A stretch of 64,000 nucleotides of DNA from Nonomuraea sp. NEAU-A123 (GTDB taxonomy: Bacteria > Actinomycetota > Actinomycetes > Streptosporangiales > Streptosporangiaceae), in contig NZ_JAHFZZ010000006.1 in assembly GCF_018603905.1 (NCBI RefSeq), positions 372,001-436,000 on the forward strand. The letters run 5' to 3'. Each line of letters opens with the position of its first letter. Positions within the stretch are counted from its first letter, which is position 1. The notes beneath the pieces are model-generated. The model was not told the origin of the DNA. It searched no databases and was given only the letters and a program-made list of their open reading frames with translations. Shown here piece by piece: positions 25,428 to 32,518 of the stretch. A program made the translations under genes and the position numbers.

Positions 25428-25523
25428 TCAGAACGGGAGGCGTCGGCCGGAGGGCGTACGCAGATCGAGGGGGAGCGGCCGGGGGGAGGGCTTCGTGGGC
25501 CGCACGATCTGGAGTTTCTTCAT
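25428..25523 (-). CDS. Possible 31-residue Pro/Arg-rich small protein
   Basis: ATG at 25523 opens a 31-codon ORF starting MKKLQIVRPTKPSP and ending RRLPF, very basic and Pro-rich. AGGTG lies close upstream. It ends 24 bp before the DUF1707 start on the same strand. Nearby shadow frames lack this coherent composition, but the size allows only modest confidence. It could be a small RNA- or ribosome-binding protein, a precursor peptide, or chance. Confidence 0.4.
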   Translation of the reverse strand: MKKLQIVRPTKPSPRPLPLDLRTPSGRRLPF

Positions 25524-25583
25524 AACACCTGGATACCCAACGGATTGCCGTAAAGACCTCATCGCGAGGTAGCTTGAAGTGTG

Positions 25584-26522
25584 ATGGCGGCTGACCCGTT
25601 CGTGCACCCGGCACTCTTTTACCGAGGAGATCGGGAGTATGTGGCTGCCACCACGGCTTTTGTCCGTGAAGGGCTGAGTTCGGGGGAGCCCGTCGCCGTC
25701 GCCGTCCCGCCCAAAAATCTGGCCTTGATCCAGGCCGATCTGGGGCCTGACGCCGACGAGGTGCTCCTGCTCGACATGACCAGCGCGGGGCGCAATCCAG
25801 GACGCATCATCCCGGCCGTGCTCCGCGAGTTCGCCGACCGCCATCCCGGCGGTCATGTGCGGATCATCGGCGAGCCCATCTGGCCGGGCCGCACCGTGAC
25901 GGAATATCCGGCCTGCGCCCAGCACGAGGCCCTGATCAACTACGCGTTCACCGGCCGCCACGTCACGATCCTGTGCCCCTACGACCTCGACGGGCTCGAC
26001 CCCGAGGTCATCCGCGAGGCCGAGCAGACCCATCCCGTGCTCCGCGACGGCTCCGGCGAGTGGCACAGCGGCGACTACGCGCCCCATAAGGTCGTCGACG
26101 GGCACAACCAGCCGCTGGGCGAGCCCGCCGACTTCATCTCGCTCCGCTTCGACCACACCAACCTGGCCGCCGCGCGTGGCCTGGCCGCCAGGCGGGCCGC
26201 CGACCTCGGGTTCGGCCGCACCAAGCTCGACGACATCCGTCTGACGGTCGCCGAACTCGGCGCCAACAGCCTCGATCACGGCGGCGGCTCCGGGCTGATC
26301 AGGATCTGGACCGAAGCCGACCGGCTGGTGTGCGAGATCAGCGACACCGGCCACATCATCGACCCGCTGGCCGGGCGGATGCCGGTCGATCCGCGTACGC
26401 CCGGCTCGCGCGGCCTGCTGATCGTCAACCTGCTCAGCGACCTGGTCCGCGTCCACACGCGCGCCGGCATCACCGTGATCAGGGCCTACTTCGACCTGCC
26501 CGGCTCACGACTCGATCGATGA
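25584..26522 (+). CDS. MEDS domain plus HATPase anti-sigma-type sensor
   Basis: 312 residues. The N-terminal 190 residues form a MEDS (DcmR-type sensory) domain (FVHPALFYRGDREYVAATTAFV, then the RIIGEPIWPGR and HEALINYAF core). The C-terminal 120 residues are a GHKL ATPase of the RsbW/SpoIIAB kind, with LTVAELGANSLDHG (N box), EISDTGHIIDPL (G1) and SRGLLIVNLLSD. Such proteins are anti-sigma or Ser/Thr protein kinases of partner-switching systems; a STAS antagonist and sigma factor occur 8 kb downstream, but a link is unproven. TAGCTT lies eight bases before ATG 25584, and GTG three bases earlier is an alternative. The last 18 bases overlap the convergent reductase gene. Confidence 0.85.
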   Translation: MAADPFVHPALFYRGDREYVAATTAFVREGLSSGEPVAVAVPPKNLALIQADLGPDADEVLLLDMTSAGRNPGRIIPAVLREFADRHPGGHVRIIGEPIWPGRTVTEYPACAQHEALINYAFTGRHVTILCPYDLDGLDPEVIREAEQTHPVLRDGSGEWHSGDYAPHKVVDGHNQPLGEPADFISLRFDHTNLAAARGLAARRAADLGFGRTKLDDIRLTVAELGANSLDHGGGSGLIRIWTEADRLVCEISDTGHIIDPLAGRMPVDPRTPGSRGLLIVNLLSDLVRVHTRAGITVIRAYFDLPGSRLDR

Positions 26523-27479
26523 CATGTCCGGATAACGCGGCCCACGCACGGCGTCAGCCGGTACGGCCCGCGCCAGCTCGGCCAGTTGCTCGGCGGTCAG
26601 CGTGACCGAGGCGGCCGCGGCGTTCTCCTCCAGGTACTTCAACCGCTTGGTGCCCGGGATGGGCACGATGTCGTCGCCCTGAGCCAGCAGCCAGGCCAGG
26701 GAGAGCTGCGCGCCGGTGATCCCGGCCGCCGCGGCGATCCGCAGGACCTCGGCGGTGAGCCGGGCGTTGTGCTCGGCGTTCTCACCCGAGTTGCGGGGCA
26801 GCCACTTGCGGAAGTCGTCGTCGGGAAGCTGGTCGGCGGGTGCGAGCGTGCCGGTGAGGAAGCCGCGGCTGATCGGCGAGTACGCCACCAGTGCGATGCC
26901 CAGCTCGCGGGCCGCGGGCAGGATCTCGTTCTCGATGTCCCTGGTGAACAGCGAATACTCGCTCTGCAGGGCGGCGATCGGGTGCGTGGCCGCGGCCTTG
27001 CGCAGCGTCTCCGCGCCTACCTCCGACAGGCCCAGGTGCCTGACCTTGCCCTGCCGTACGAGCTCGGCCATCGCGCCGACCGACTCCTCGATCGGCACCT
27101 GGGGGTTGCGGCGGTGCATGTAGTAGAGGTCGATGTGGTCGACGCCGAGGCGCTGGAGCGAGGCGTTGCAGGCGGCCCTGATGTACTCAGGGGTGTTGTC
27201 GATGGAGCGGGCGTCGCCCTCGCGCCTGATGCCGAACTTGGTGGCCAGCACCACCTGGTCGCGGCGGTCCTTGATGGCCCGGCCGACGAGCTCCTCGTTG
27301 TGCCCACTGCCGTACATATCGGCGGTGTCAAGAAAATTCACGCCAAGCTCTAGCGCGCGGTGAATGACGGCTATCGACTCATTTTCGTTGCCTTGGCCGT
27401 AAAACTCCGACATGCCCATGCAGCCGAGTCCGAGAGCGGAGACCTGCGGGCCGCCGGTGCCGAGAGTGCGCTTGTTCAT
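26505..27479 (-). CDS. Aldo/keto reductase
   Basis: 324-residue NADPH-dependent TIM-barrel oxidoreductase. Catalytic tetrad candidates are Asp and Tyr in FLDTADMYGSGHNEELVG, Lys in VVLATKFG and His in YYMHRRNP; the cofactor loop is VPIPGTKRLKYLEENAAA. ATG at 27479 has AGAGG six bases upstream and the usual NKRTLGTGGPQVSALGLG beginning, so it is preferred over the ATG two codons earlier. The substrate is unknown. A perfect 20-bp palindrome 46 bp upstream suggests control by a TetR-like repressor encoded elsewhere. Confidence 0.93.
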   Translation of the reverse strand: MNKRTLGTGGPQVSALGLGCMGMSEFYGQGNENESIAVIHRALELGVNFLDTADMYGSGHNEELVGRAIKDRRDQVVLATKFGIRREGDARSIDNTPEYIRAACNASLQRLGVDHIDLYYMHRRNPQVPIEESVGAMAELVRQGKVRHLGLSEVGAETLRKAAATHPIAALQSEYSLFTRDIENEILPAARELGIALVAYSPISRGFLTGTLAPADQLPDDDFRKWLPRNSGENAEHNARLTAEVLRIAAAAGITGAQLSLAWLLAQGDDIVPIPGTKRLKYLEENAAAASVTLTAEQLAELARAVPADAVRGPRYPDMSSIES

Positions 27480-27524
27480 GTCCATCCTCTGTAGGCTTCT
27501 TTCTGGGTAGAACTACAGACTGGC

Positions 27525-27544
27525 CCTTAGAGCGCGCTCTAAGG
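27525..27544. promoter_or_regulatory. Perfect 20-bp palindrome, candidate repressor operator
   Basis: CCTTAGAGCG followed by CGCTCTAAGG is an uninterrupted perfect palindrome upstream of the aldo/keto reductase. TAGAGCGCGCTCTA-like sites are typical TetR-family operators. No TetR gene lies in this window. Confidence 0.6.
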
Positions 27545-27724
27545 CAAATCGGCTACCGTTGGCGGTACCTACCCTGAGGAGGCCCACCCCACCCAGGGGT
27601 GGTTTCCCGCAGGTCAGCGGGCATCCGACCGAAGTGCTACGACCAAGGTATTAAGGGGTCGTTCAGGGCCCGTTCGGGTCGATCTCCGATACTCCGGAAG
27701 CCCGTATTCCACGAGCTTTGAAGC

Positions 27725-28354
27725 ATGAAGGCATTGCTTCTCAGCGGATTCGCGGCCATCGGCACCGGGGCCGGTACCATGCTCACCTTGCACGCCGAGT
27801 CGGGTCTCGACCCGCTGCACAGCGTGATCAGTGAGTACGCCTTTCAGCCCCTGGGATGGCTGCTGCCGACGTCGCTGACGCTCTTCGCGTTCGGCTCGGC
27901 ATTGATCGCCGAGTCGCTGCGCCGGGCCGGTGCGAGCGTGTGGGTCGTCCTGCTGCTGCTGGCGTGGGGCGGGAGCATGTTCCTGATCGGTGCCTTTCCC
28001 ACGGACCGCCCGGGAGTGCCGCTTTCGCTGTCGGGAGGCATCCATCGGTATGCCGCCTTCGCCGCCTTCCTGGTGATGCCGGCCGCGGGGATGCTGCTGG
28101 CCAACGCGCGGGTCCGGTACGCCAAGGCCGTGCGGGTGCTGAGCGCGGTGGCGCTGGGCGCGCTGCTGCTCGTCGTGGTCCCCTATGTCGTGCGGATGTT
28201 CGGCATCCCGCTGTCCAACGACCAGATCCCCGCCGGGCTCACCCAGCGGCTGGTGGTCATCACCGAGGTCGGCGTGCTCGCCCTGGCCGGGTTGTCCCTG
28301 CTCAAGCCCTCGATTCAGCGCTCCCAGGGCGGCGTGTCGCCCATCTTGGCGTAG
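27725..28354 (+). CDS. DUF998 family membrane protein
   Basis: 209 residues with six membrane spans. DUF998 features are HSVISEYAFQPLGWL after the first span, the loop GAFPTDRP, and HRYAAFAAFLVMPAAGMLL. The function is unknown. Its last 40 bases overlap the end of the convergent neighbour. The 239-bp gap before it contains the palindrome and a short GC hairpin but no gene. Confidence 0.82.
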   Translation: MKALLLSGFAAIGTGAGTMLTLHAESGLDPLHSVISEYAFQPLGWLLPTSLTLFAFGSALIAESLRRAGASVWVVLLLLAWGGSMFLIGAFPTDRPGVPLSLSGGIHRYAAFAAFLVMPAAGMLLANARVRYAKAVRVLSAVALGALLLVVVPYVVRMFGIPLSNDQIPAGLTQRLVVITEVGVLALAGLSLLKPSIQRSQGGVSPILA

Positions 28355-28680
28355 TACTTGGCCAGGTGCGACTTGATCCGATCGATGTCGCCCTTCGGCA
28401 CATCGACCCCGCCCCTGGCACCGTCGACGACCGCGGCGGCGGCGATCACGGCCCGCGGGACGACCTTCAGCTCACCGTCCACGACGTCGGCGATCGGCAG
28501 CTTGTAACTGCCGAACTCGTCGGCGTTGTCGCCGTCGTACCAGAGAAAGGCCTGGCGGTACTTCTCGTTGGGCCCGTCCTCGGCGCCCGCCCACTTACGC
28601 ACGCGTTTGTCGGCCGCCGCCGCGTCCCATGCGCGGTCACGGTCCGCCAGAGGCAGGTCCTTGAACTGAGTGACTGTCAT
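28315..28680 (-). CDS. Small protein resembling a phage prohead-protease-associated domain
   Basis: 121 residues, soluble. The pattern WAGAEDGPNEKYRQAF, then SYKLPIADVVDGELK, then GARGGVDVPKGDIDRIKSHLAKYY and a terminal PPWER closely recalls a domain appended to HK97-type prohead proteases and related phage proteins. Here it stands alone with no phage genes around. It may be a domesticated domain; the function is unknown. The 3' end overlaps the DUF998 gene by 40 bp. No strong ribosome site is visible. Confidence 0.65.
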   Translation of the reverse strand: MTVTQFKDLPLADRDRAWDAAAADKRVRKWAGAEDGPNEKYRQAFLWYDGDNADEFGSYKLPIADVVDGELKVVPRAVIAAAAVVDGARGGVDVPKGDIDRIKSHLAKYYAKMGDTPPWER

Positions 28681-28738
28681 ATTCGCTGGCTACCCAGCTC
28701 GTGGGCGTGAAACGGCCCGCTCTGGAAAGACCTCGCCT

Positions 28739-29221
28739 ATGGAAGCAGCTGAAACGACCATTCTGATCGCGTACGACGGCTCGGACGACGCCAAGGCGGC
28801 GATCGCCTTCGCGGGCACGCTTCTGGCCGGTCGGCGCGCCGTCGTACTGACCGTGTGGGAACGCCTGGGGATGGCCTCGGCGCGGGCGTCGGCCGGGTTG
28901 ATGATGACCATCGATGATTCGCCGGCCGCGGATGAGGCCGTCGGGGAGGCCATGAGGGAGCTCGCCGGGCAGGGCGCGGAGCTGGCCAGGCAGGCGGGGT
29001 TCGACGCGACGCCGCGTTGCGAGCTGGACGCGCTGGCCGTGTGGTCGACCATTGTGGAGGTGGCGAACGATGTCGGGGCCACGTTGATCGTCACCGGGAC
29101 GCGGGGGCTGGGCGGGGTGAAGTCACTGCTGCTCGGGAGCACGTCCGACCGGGTGCTGCACCACGCGCACCGGCCGGTGCTGGTGGTGCCCGCGCCGGAC
29201 CAGCCGGACCAGCCGGGCTAG
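28739..29221 (+). CDS. Universal stress protein (UspA family)
   Basis: 160 residues with one Usp domain: N-terminal ILIAYDGSDDAKAAIAFAG and the ATP-binding signature GTRGLGGVKSLLLGSTSD followed by HRPVLVVP. It probably binds ATP and acts in dormancy or stress tolerance. GGAAAG lies ten bases upstream of the ATG. The last codons (PDQPDQPG) are the start of a 9-bp tandem repeat array that continues past the stop codon, so the tail probably varies between strains. Confidence 0.9.
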   Translation: MEAAETTILIAYDGSDDAKAAIAFAGTLLAGRRAVVLTVWERLGMASARASAGLMMTIDDSPAADEAVGEAMRELAGQGAELARQAGFDATPRCELDALAVWSTIVEVANDVGATLIVTGTRGLGGVKSLLLGSTSDRVLHHAHRPVLVVPAPDQPDQPG

Positions 29222-29301
29222 CCGGGCTAGCCGGATCAGCCGGGCTAACCAGGCTAGTCGGATCATCCAGATCAGCCGGGCTAGCCGGATTAGCCGGGCC
29301 G
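29194..29301. repeat. Degenerate 9-bp tandem repeat array, twelve units
   Basis: Unit GCCGG(A/G)C(C/T)A and close variants repeat in exact 9-bp register from inside the last codons of the stress-protein gene through its TAG stop and about 80 bp beyond. Variation among units shows the array has aged. Confidence 0.85.
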
Positions 29302-29388
29302 CCGTTTGTCGGCGGTCCTTTGCTCGTGGCTCTTTTGTCGGCGGCGTGGTGCATAGTGGCTGCCAGCCGGTGGAACGGGGAGGGCGGG

Positions 29389-30777
29389 GTGGAGCTGTCA
29401 CGGCGTCTCGGCACCGCCGACGCGGTGGTCGTGGGGCTGAGCGCGATGATCGGCGCCGGGGTGTTCGCCGCCTTCGCGCCCGCCGCGGCGGCCGCGGGTT
29501 CGTGGCTGCTCGCCGCCCTCGCCCTCGCCGCCGTCGTCGCCTACTGCAACGCGACCTCCTCCGCTCGCCTCGCCGCCCTCTATCCCGAGTCGGGCGGCAC
29601 GTACGTCTACGGCAGGCGGCGGCTCGGCCCGGTCTGGGGCTACCTCGCGGGCTGGGGCTTCACCGTCGGCAAGACCGCCTCCTGCGCGGCGATGGCGCTG
29701 ACCTTCGGCTCGTACGTGGCGCCCGGCCTGGCCCGCCCCCTCGCCATCGCCGCCGTGGTGGCGCTGACCGCGCTCAACCTGTTCGGCGTTCAGCGCTCGG
29801 CAATGGCGGCTCGGGTGATGGTGGCGTTCGTGCTGGCGGTCCTGGTCGCGGTGGTCGCCATCGGGCTGCTGAGTGGCCCTGACGCCTCCTCGGCCACCGG
29901 CTCCGAGGACGGTGCCCGCTCGGCGGACGGTCTGCCGTCTAACGCGCGCATCGTCGACAAGGACCAGAGGATCGACCTCTCTTCCGAGGAGGTCGCCGCT
30001 CTCATCCCCAAGAACGACGTGGTCGCCCGGTTCTACGCGATCGCGGAGCAGGTCGCCGAGGCGTACCACCCCACCCCGTGGGATGTTCTCCAGGGCGCGG
30101 GCCTGCTGTTCTTCGCCTTCGCCGGGTATGCCAGGATCGCCACGCTCGGCGAGGAGGTCCGCGACCCGGCACGCACCATCCCCCGCGCCATCACCGCCGC
30201 CCTGGCCGTCACGCTGGTGGTCTACGCCCTGGTCGCCGTCACCGCGCTGTCCGTGCTGGGCCCCATGTGGCTCGGCGCGTCCGGAGCCCCGCTCGCCGAC
30301 GTGGCCACCGCGTCCGGCGCGGCCTGGTTGCGGCCGGTGGTCAGTGCGGGCGCGGCGGTGGCGGCGCTGGGGGCGCTGCTGGCCCTCCTTCTCGGCGTCT
30401 CCCGCACCGTCCTCGCCATGGCCCGTCGGCGCGACCTCCCCGAGCTCCTGGCCGAGGTCCATTCCACGACCGAGGTCCCCCGCCGGGCCGAGCTGGCTGT
30501 GGGAGTGGTGGTGGTCGGGTTGCTGCTGGTGGCGGACCTGCGCGGGGCGATCGGCTTCTCGTCGTTCGGCGTCCTGGTCTATTACGCCATCGCCAACGCC
30601 TGCGCACTCACCCTCGGGCCGGACGAGGGCGCCCCGCCCAAGGCCGTACCAGTGCTCGGGCTGGCCCTCTGCTTGCTGCTGGCGGCGACCCTGCCGCTGA
30701 CGTCCGTGCTCGCGGGCCTCGCCGTCTTCGCGGTCGGCCTGATCATCTGGAAGATCCGCCATCGCGGGCCTCCGTGA
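29389..30777 (+). CDS. APC-superfamily amino acid permease with a long hydrophilic loop
   Basis: 462 residues with about twelve membrane spans. The APC signature VGLSAMIGAGVFAAFAP is in the first span and FFAFAGYARIATLGEEVRDPARTIP in the sixth region. GTG at 29389 has GGGAGG six bases upstream. Between spans five and six lies an acidic hydrophilic stretch at residues 165-230, far longer than usual for this loop, reading through DASSATGSEDGARS and KDQRIDLSSEEVAALIP. It may be an accessory domain or a recent insertion. The substrate is unknown. Confidence 0.88.
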   Translation: MELSRRLGTADAVVVGLSAMIGAGVFAAFAPAAAAAGSWLLAALALAAVVAYCNATSSARLAALYPESGGTYVYGRRRLGPVWGYLAGWGFTVGKTASCAAMALTFGSYVAPGLARPLAIAAVVALTALNLFGVQRSAMAARVMVAFVLAVLVAVVAIGLLSGPDASSATGSEDGARSADGLPSNARIVDKDQRIDLSSEEVAALIPKNDVVARFYAIAEQVAEAYHPTPWDVLQGAGLLFFAFAGYARIATLGEEVRDPARTIPRAITAALAVTLVVYALVAVTALSVLGPMWLGASGAPLADVATASGAAWLRPVVSAGAAVAALGALLALLLGVSRTVLAMARRRDLPELLAEVHSTTEVPRRAELAVGVVVVGLLLVADLRGAIGFSSFGVLVYYAIANACALTLGPDEGAPPKAVPVLGLALCLLLAATLPLTSVLAGLAVFAVGLIIWKIRHRGPP

Positions 30778-30800
30778 CGCTGGGGCTTTCGTTCTGCTGG

Positions 30801-30832
30801 GGTCTCCGTGACGCCGGGTCTCCGTGACGCCG
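30801..30832. repeat. 16-bp perfect tandem duplication
   Basis: GGTCTCCGTGACGCCG occurs twice head to tail, and a third degenerate copy covers the stop codon of the permease at about 30768-30783. A 14-bp perfect palindrome (CCGCGAGCTCGCGG, 30839-30852) follows and may be part of the terminator. Confidence 0.7.
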
Positions 30833-30904
30833 GGTGCTCCGCGAGCTCGCGGGCTCCGTCCGGGGGGCCGGGATTTACGAGTGCGTCGGTTTCAGCCGGA
30901 ACGC

Positions 30905-30910
30905 TACGAT
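30905..30910 (+). promoter_or_regulatory. -10 element for a leaderless leader-peptide transcript
   Basis: TACGAT lies at -12 to -7 relative to the A of the leader ATG at 30917, the exact spacing expected when transcription starts on the start codon. No good -35 match is seen. Confidence 0.6.
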
Positions 30911-30916
30911 GGGCGC

Positions 30917-30949
30917 ATGACGACGCGACTGGTGATGATGGCCCCGTAG
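30917..30949 (+). CDS. Leader peptide with tandem Met codons (MTTRLVMMAP)
   Basis: A 10-codon ORF, MTTRLVMMAP then TAG, preceding the methionyl-tRNA synthetase gene. Two consecutive ATG codons (30935-30940) sit just before a G+C pairing segment, the layout of ribosome-stalling attenuation peptides. There is no ribosome site; the -10 box position implies a leaderless mRNA that begins with this ORF. Translation has not been shown. Confidence 0.6.
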   Translation: MTTRLVMMAP

Positions 30950-31031
30950 GGGCTTCCACCGACGACGTCTTGTTCGAGGCCCTGCGACCGGGGCCTCTCG
31001 TCGTGTCCGGGGCCCCTCGGGAGACACACGA
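30940..31031 (+). promoter_or_regulatory. Putative methionine-responsive attenuator of the MetRS gene
   Basis: Three exclusive pairings are visible. A: GGCCCCG (30940-30946) with CGGGGCC (30989-30995). B: ACGACG (30962-30967) with CGTCGT (30999-31004), enclosing GAGGCCC (30976-30982) with GGGCCTC (30991-30997). C: TCGTGT (31001-31006) with ACACGA (31026-31031), enclosing a 5-bp inner stem that involves the ribosome site. A and B cannot coexist, nor can B and C. Stalling at the Met codons would mask the 5' arm of A, allow B, prevent C and expose the ribosome site. The mode (translational or transcriptional) is inferred. Confidence 0.6.
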
Positions 31032-32461
31032 TGTACATCACGACCACCATCCCTTACGTCAACGCCCGCCCGCATCTGGGGCACGCCCTGGAGATCGTGC
31101 AGGGTGACGTGCTGGCCCGGCACTACCGGCGGCGCGGCGAGCCCGTACGCTTCCAGACCGGCACCGACGACAACTCGCTGAAGAACGTCCTGGCCGCCGA
31201 GGCGGCGGGCGTCCCGGTGCGGGAGCTCGTCGATCGGAACGCGGCCGCCTTCGAAGCGCTGCGCGAGTCGTACGACCTGTCCTTCGACTCGTTCATCCGG
31301 ACGAGTCATCATCCGGGGCATCTCCCGGGAGTCGAGCGGATCTGGCGGGCGATCGACGGCGACCTCTACCAGCGGCACTACGAGGGGCTTTACTGCGTCG
31401 GCTGTGAGCAGTTCTTCAGCGAGGGGACCTGTCCCGAGCACGAGGCGCCGTTGCAGCGGGTCTCGGAGAAGAACTGGTTCTTCCGCCTGTCGCGTTACCA
31501 GGACGCGTTACTGGACCTCATCCGCGGCGCGCGGCTCAGGATCGAGCCGGCCGCGCGGCGGAACGAGGTGCTGGCGTTCATCGAGGCCGGGCTGGCCGAC
31601 ATCAGCGTCTCACGCTCCGCGGACCGGGCCCGCGGCTGGGGCATACCGGTGCCGGGAGACCCTTCCCAGGTGGTGTACGTGTGGTGGGACGCCCTGGCCA
31701 ACTACGTCACCGCGTTGGACGGCGGCGACTACGACCGCTGGTGGGTGGCGGAGCCGCGCAAGGTCCACCTGATGGGCAAGGGCGTGATCCGCTTCCACGC
31801 GGTCTACTGGCCCGCGATGCTGCTCGCGGCGGGCTTGCCGCTGCCTGCCGAGATCTTCGTCCACGACTACCTGACCGTCGGCGGGCGAAAGATCAGCAAG
31901 TCGTCAGGAACGTCCGCGGACGCCGAGGCGATAGCGCGGGCCTATGGCGCCGACGCGGTGCGGTGGTGGCTGCTGCGTGAGGTGCCGCGGGTCGGCGACG
32001 CCGACTTCACCGTGGAACGGCTGGTCGCCAGGGCCGACGAGGATCTGGCCAACGGCGTCGGCAACCTGGTCAACCGGGTCGTCACCATGGTGCACCGGTT
32101 CCGGGACGGCGAGGTCCCCGTGGTCGCCCTTGACGCGGACGCCGGACGTACCCTCGTCGAGGCCTGTGAGAGCGCGCCGGGACGGGTGCACGAGGCGCTG
32201 GAGGACTTCGACTTCCGCCGCGCCGCCGCCGCGGTCTGGACGATTGTGGAGGAGGCGAACAAGTACGTCGAACGGGTCAAGCCGTGGCGGCAGGAGCCCG
32301 GCGACAGGGAGACCTCGCTGGCGACGCTCGTGTACGCGTGCCGGGCGCTGGCCGGACAACTGGCGCCGTTTCTGCCCACGGGAGCGGCGCGCGTGGCGGC
32401 GGCGGTGAGCGGGGAACGGCTGGCCGGGCCCGAGCCGTTGTTCCCGCGGCTGGCCGGTTGA
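31031..32461 (+). CDS. metG: Methionyl-tRNA synthetase, divergent (probably auxiliary) type
   Basis: 476-residue class I synthetase. HLGH at residues 15-18 is the HIGH motif and KISKS at 287-291 the KMSKS motif. A connective-peptide zinc site (CVGC ... CPEH) lies near residue 125, and the anticodon-binding helical domain shows WWLLREVPRVGDADF and NKYVERVKPWR. The usual TGTDEHG active-site region reads TGTDDNSLKNVLAAE, as in the second MetRS found in some actinomycetes, so this may be an auxiliary, possibly inhibitor-tolerant enzyme rather than the only MetRS. GGGAG lies eight bases upstream of the ATG, inside the putative sequestering hairpin. A phosphotriesterase-family gene follows after 57 bp. 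Confidence 0.88.
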   Translation: MYITTTIPYVNARPHLGHALEIVQGDVLARHYRRRGEPVRFQTGTDDNSLKNVLAAEAAGVPVRELVDRNAAAFEALRESYDLSFDSFIRTSHHPGHLPGVERIWRAIDGDLYQRHYEGLYCVGCEQFFSEGTCPEHEAPLQRVSEKNWFFRLSRYQDALLDLIRGARLRIEPAARRNEVLAFIEAGLADISVSRSADRARGWGIPVPGDPSQVVYVWWDALANYVTALDGGDYDRWWVAEPRKVHLMGKGVIRFHAVYWPAMLLAAGLPLPAEIFVHDYLTVGGRKISKSSGTSADAEAIARAYGADAVRWWLLREVPRVGDADFTVERLVARADEDLANGVGNLVNRVVTMVHRFRDGEVPVVALDADAGRTLVEACESAPGRVHEALEDFDFRRAAAAVWTIVEEANKYVERVKPWRQEPGDRETSLATLVYACRALAGQLAPFLPTGAARVAAAVSGERLAGPEPLFPRLAG

Positions 32462-32518
32462 CGGGGGGTATGCGGCGGCCTAGGTTGGCGGCACCGACCA
32501 GCCGGTATGGAGGCGCGC

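Noticed and set aside
27583..27602. Short CCACCCC / GGGGTGG hairpin as a riboswitch or terminator
   Set aside because: Too short and isolated, with no gene ending just before it and no recognisable riboswitch core.
29222..29388. Repeat-rich gap as a CRISPR-like array
   Set aside because: Units are 9 bp in direct register without spacers; it is a simple tandem repeat.
31031..31040. T-box riboswitch upstream of metG
   Set aside because: No T-box sequence or specifier-loop architecture is visible; the leader peptide with Met codons explains the region better.
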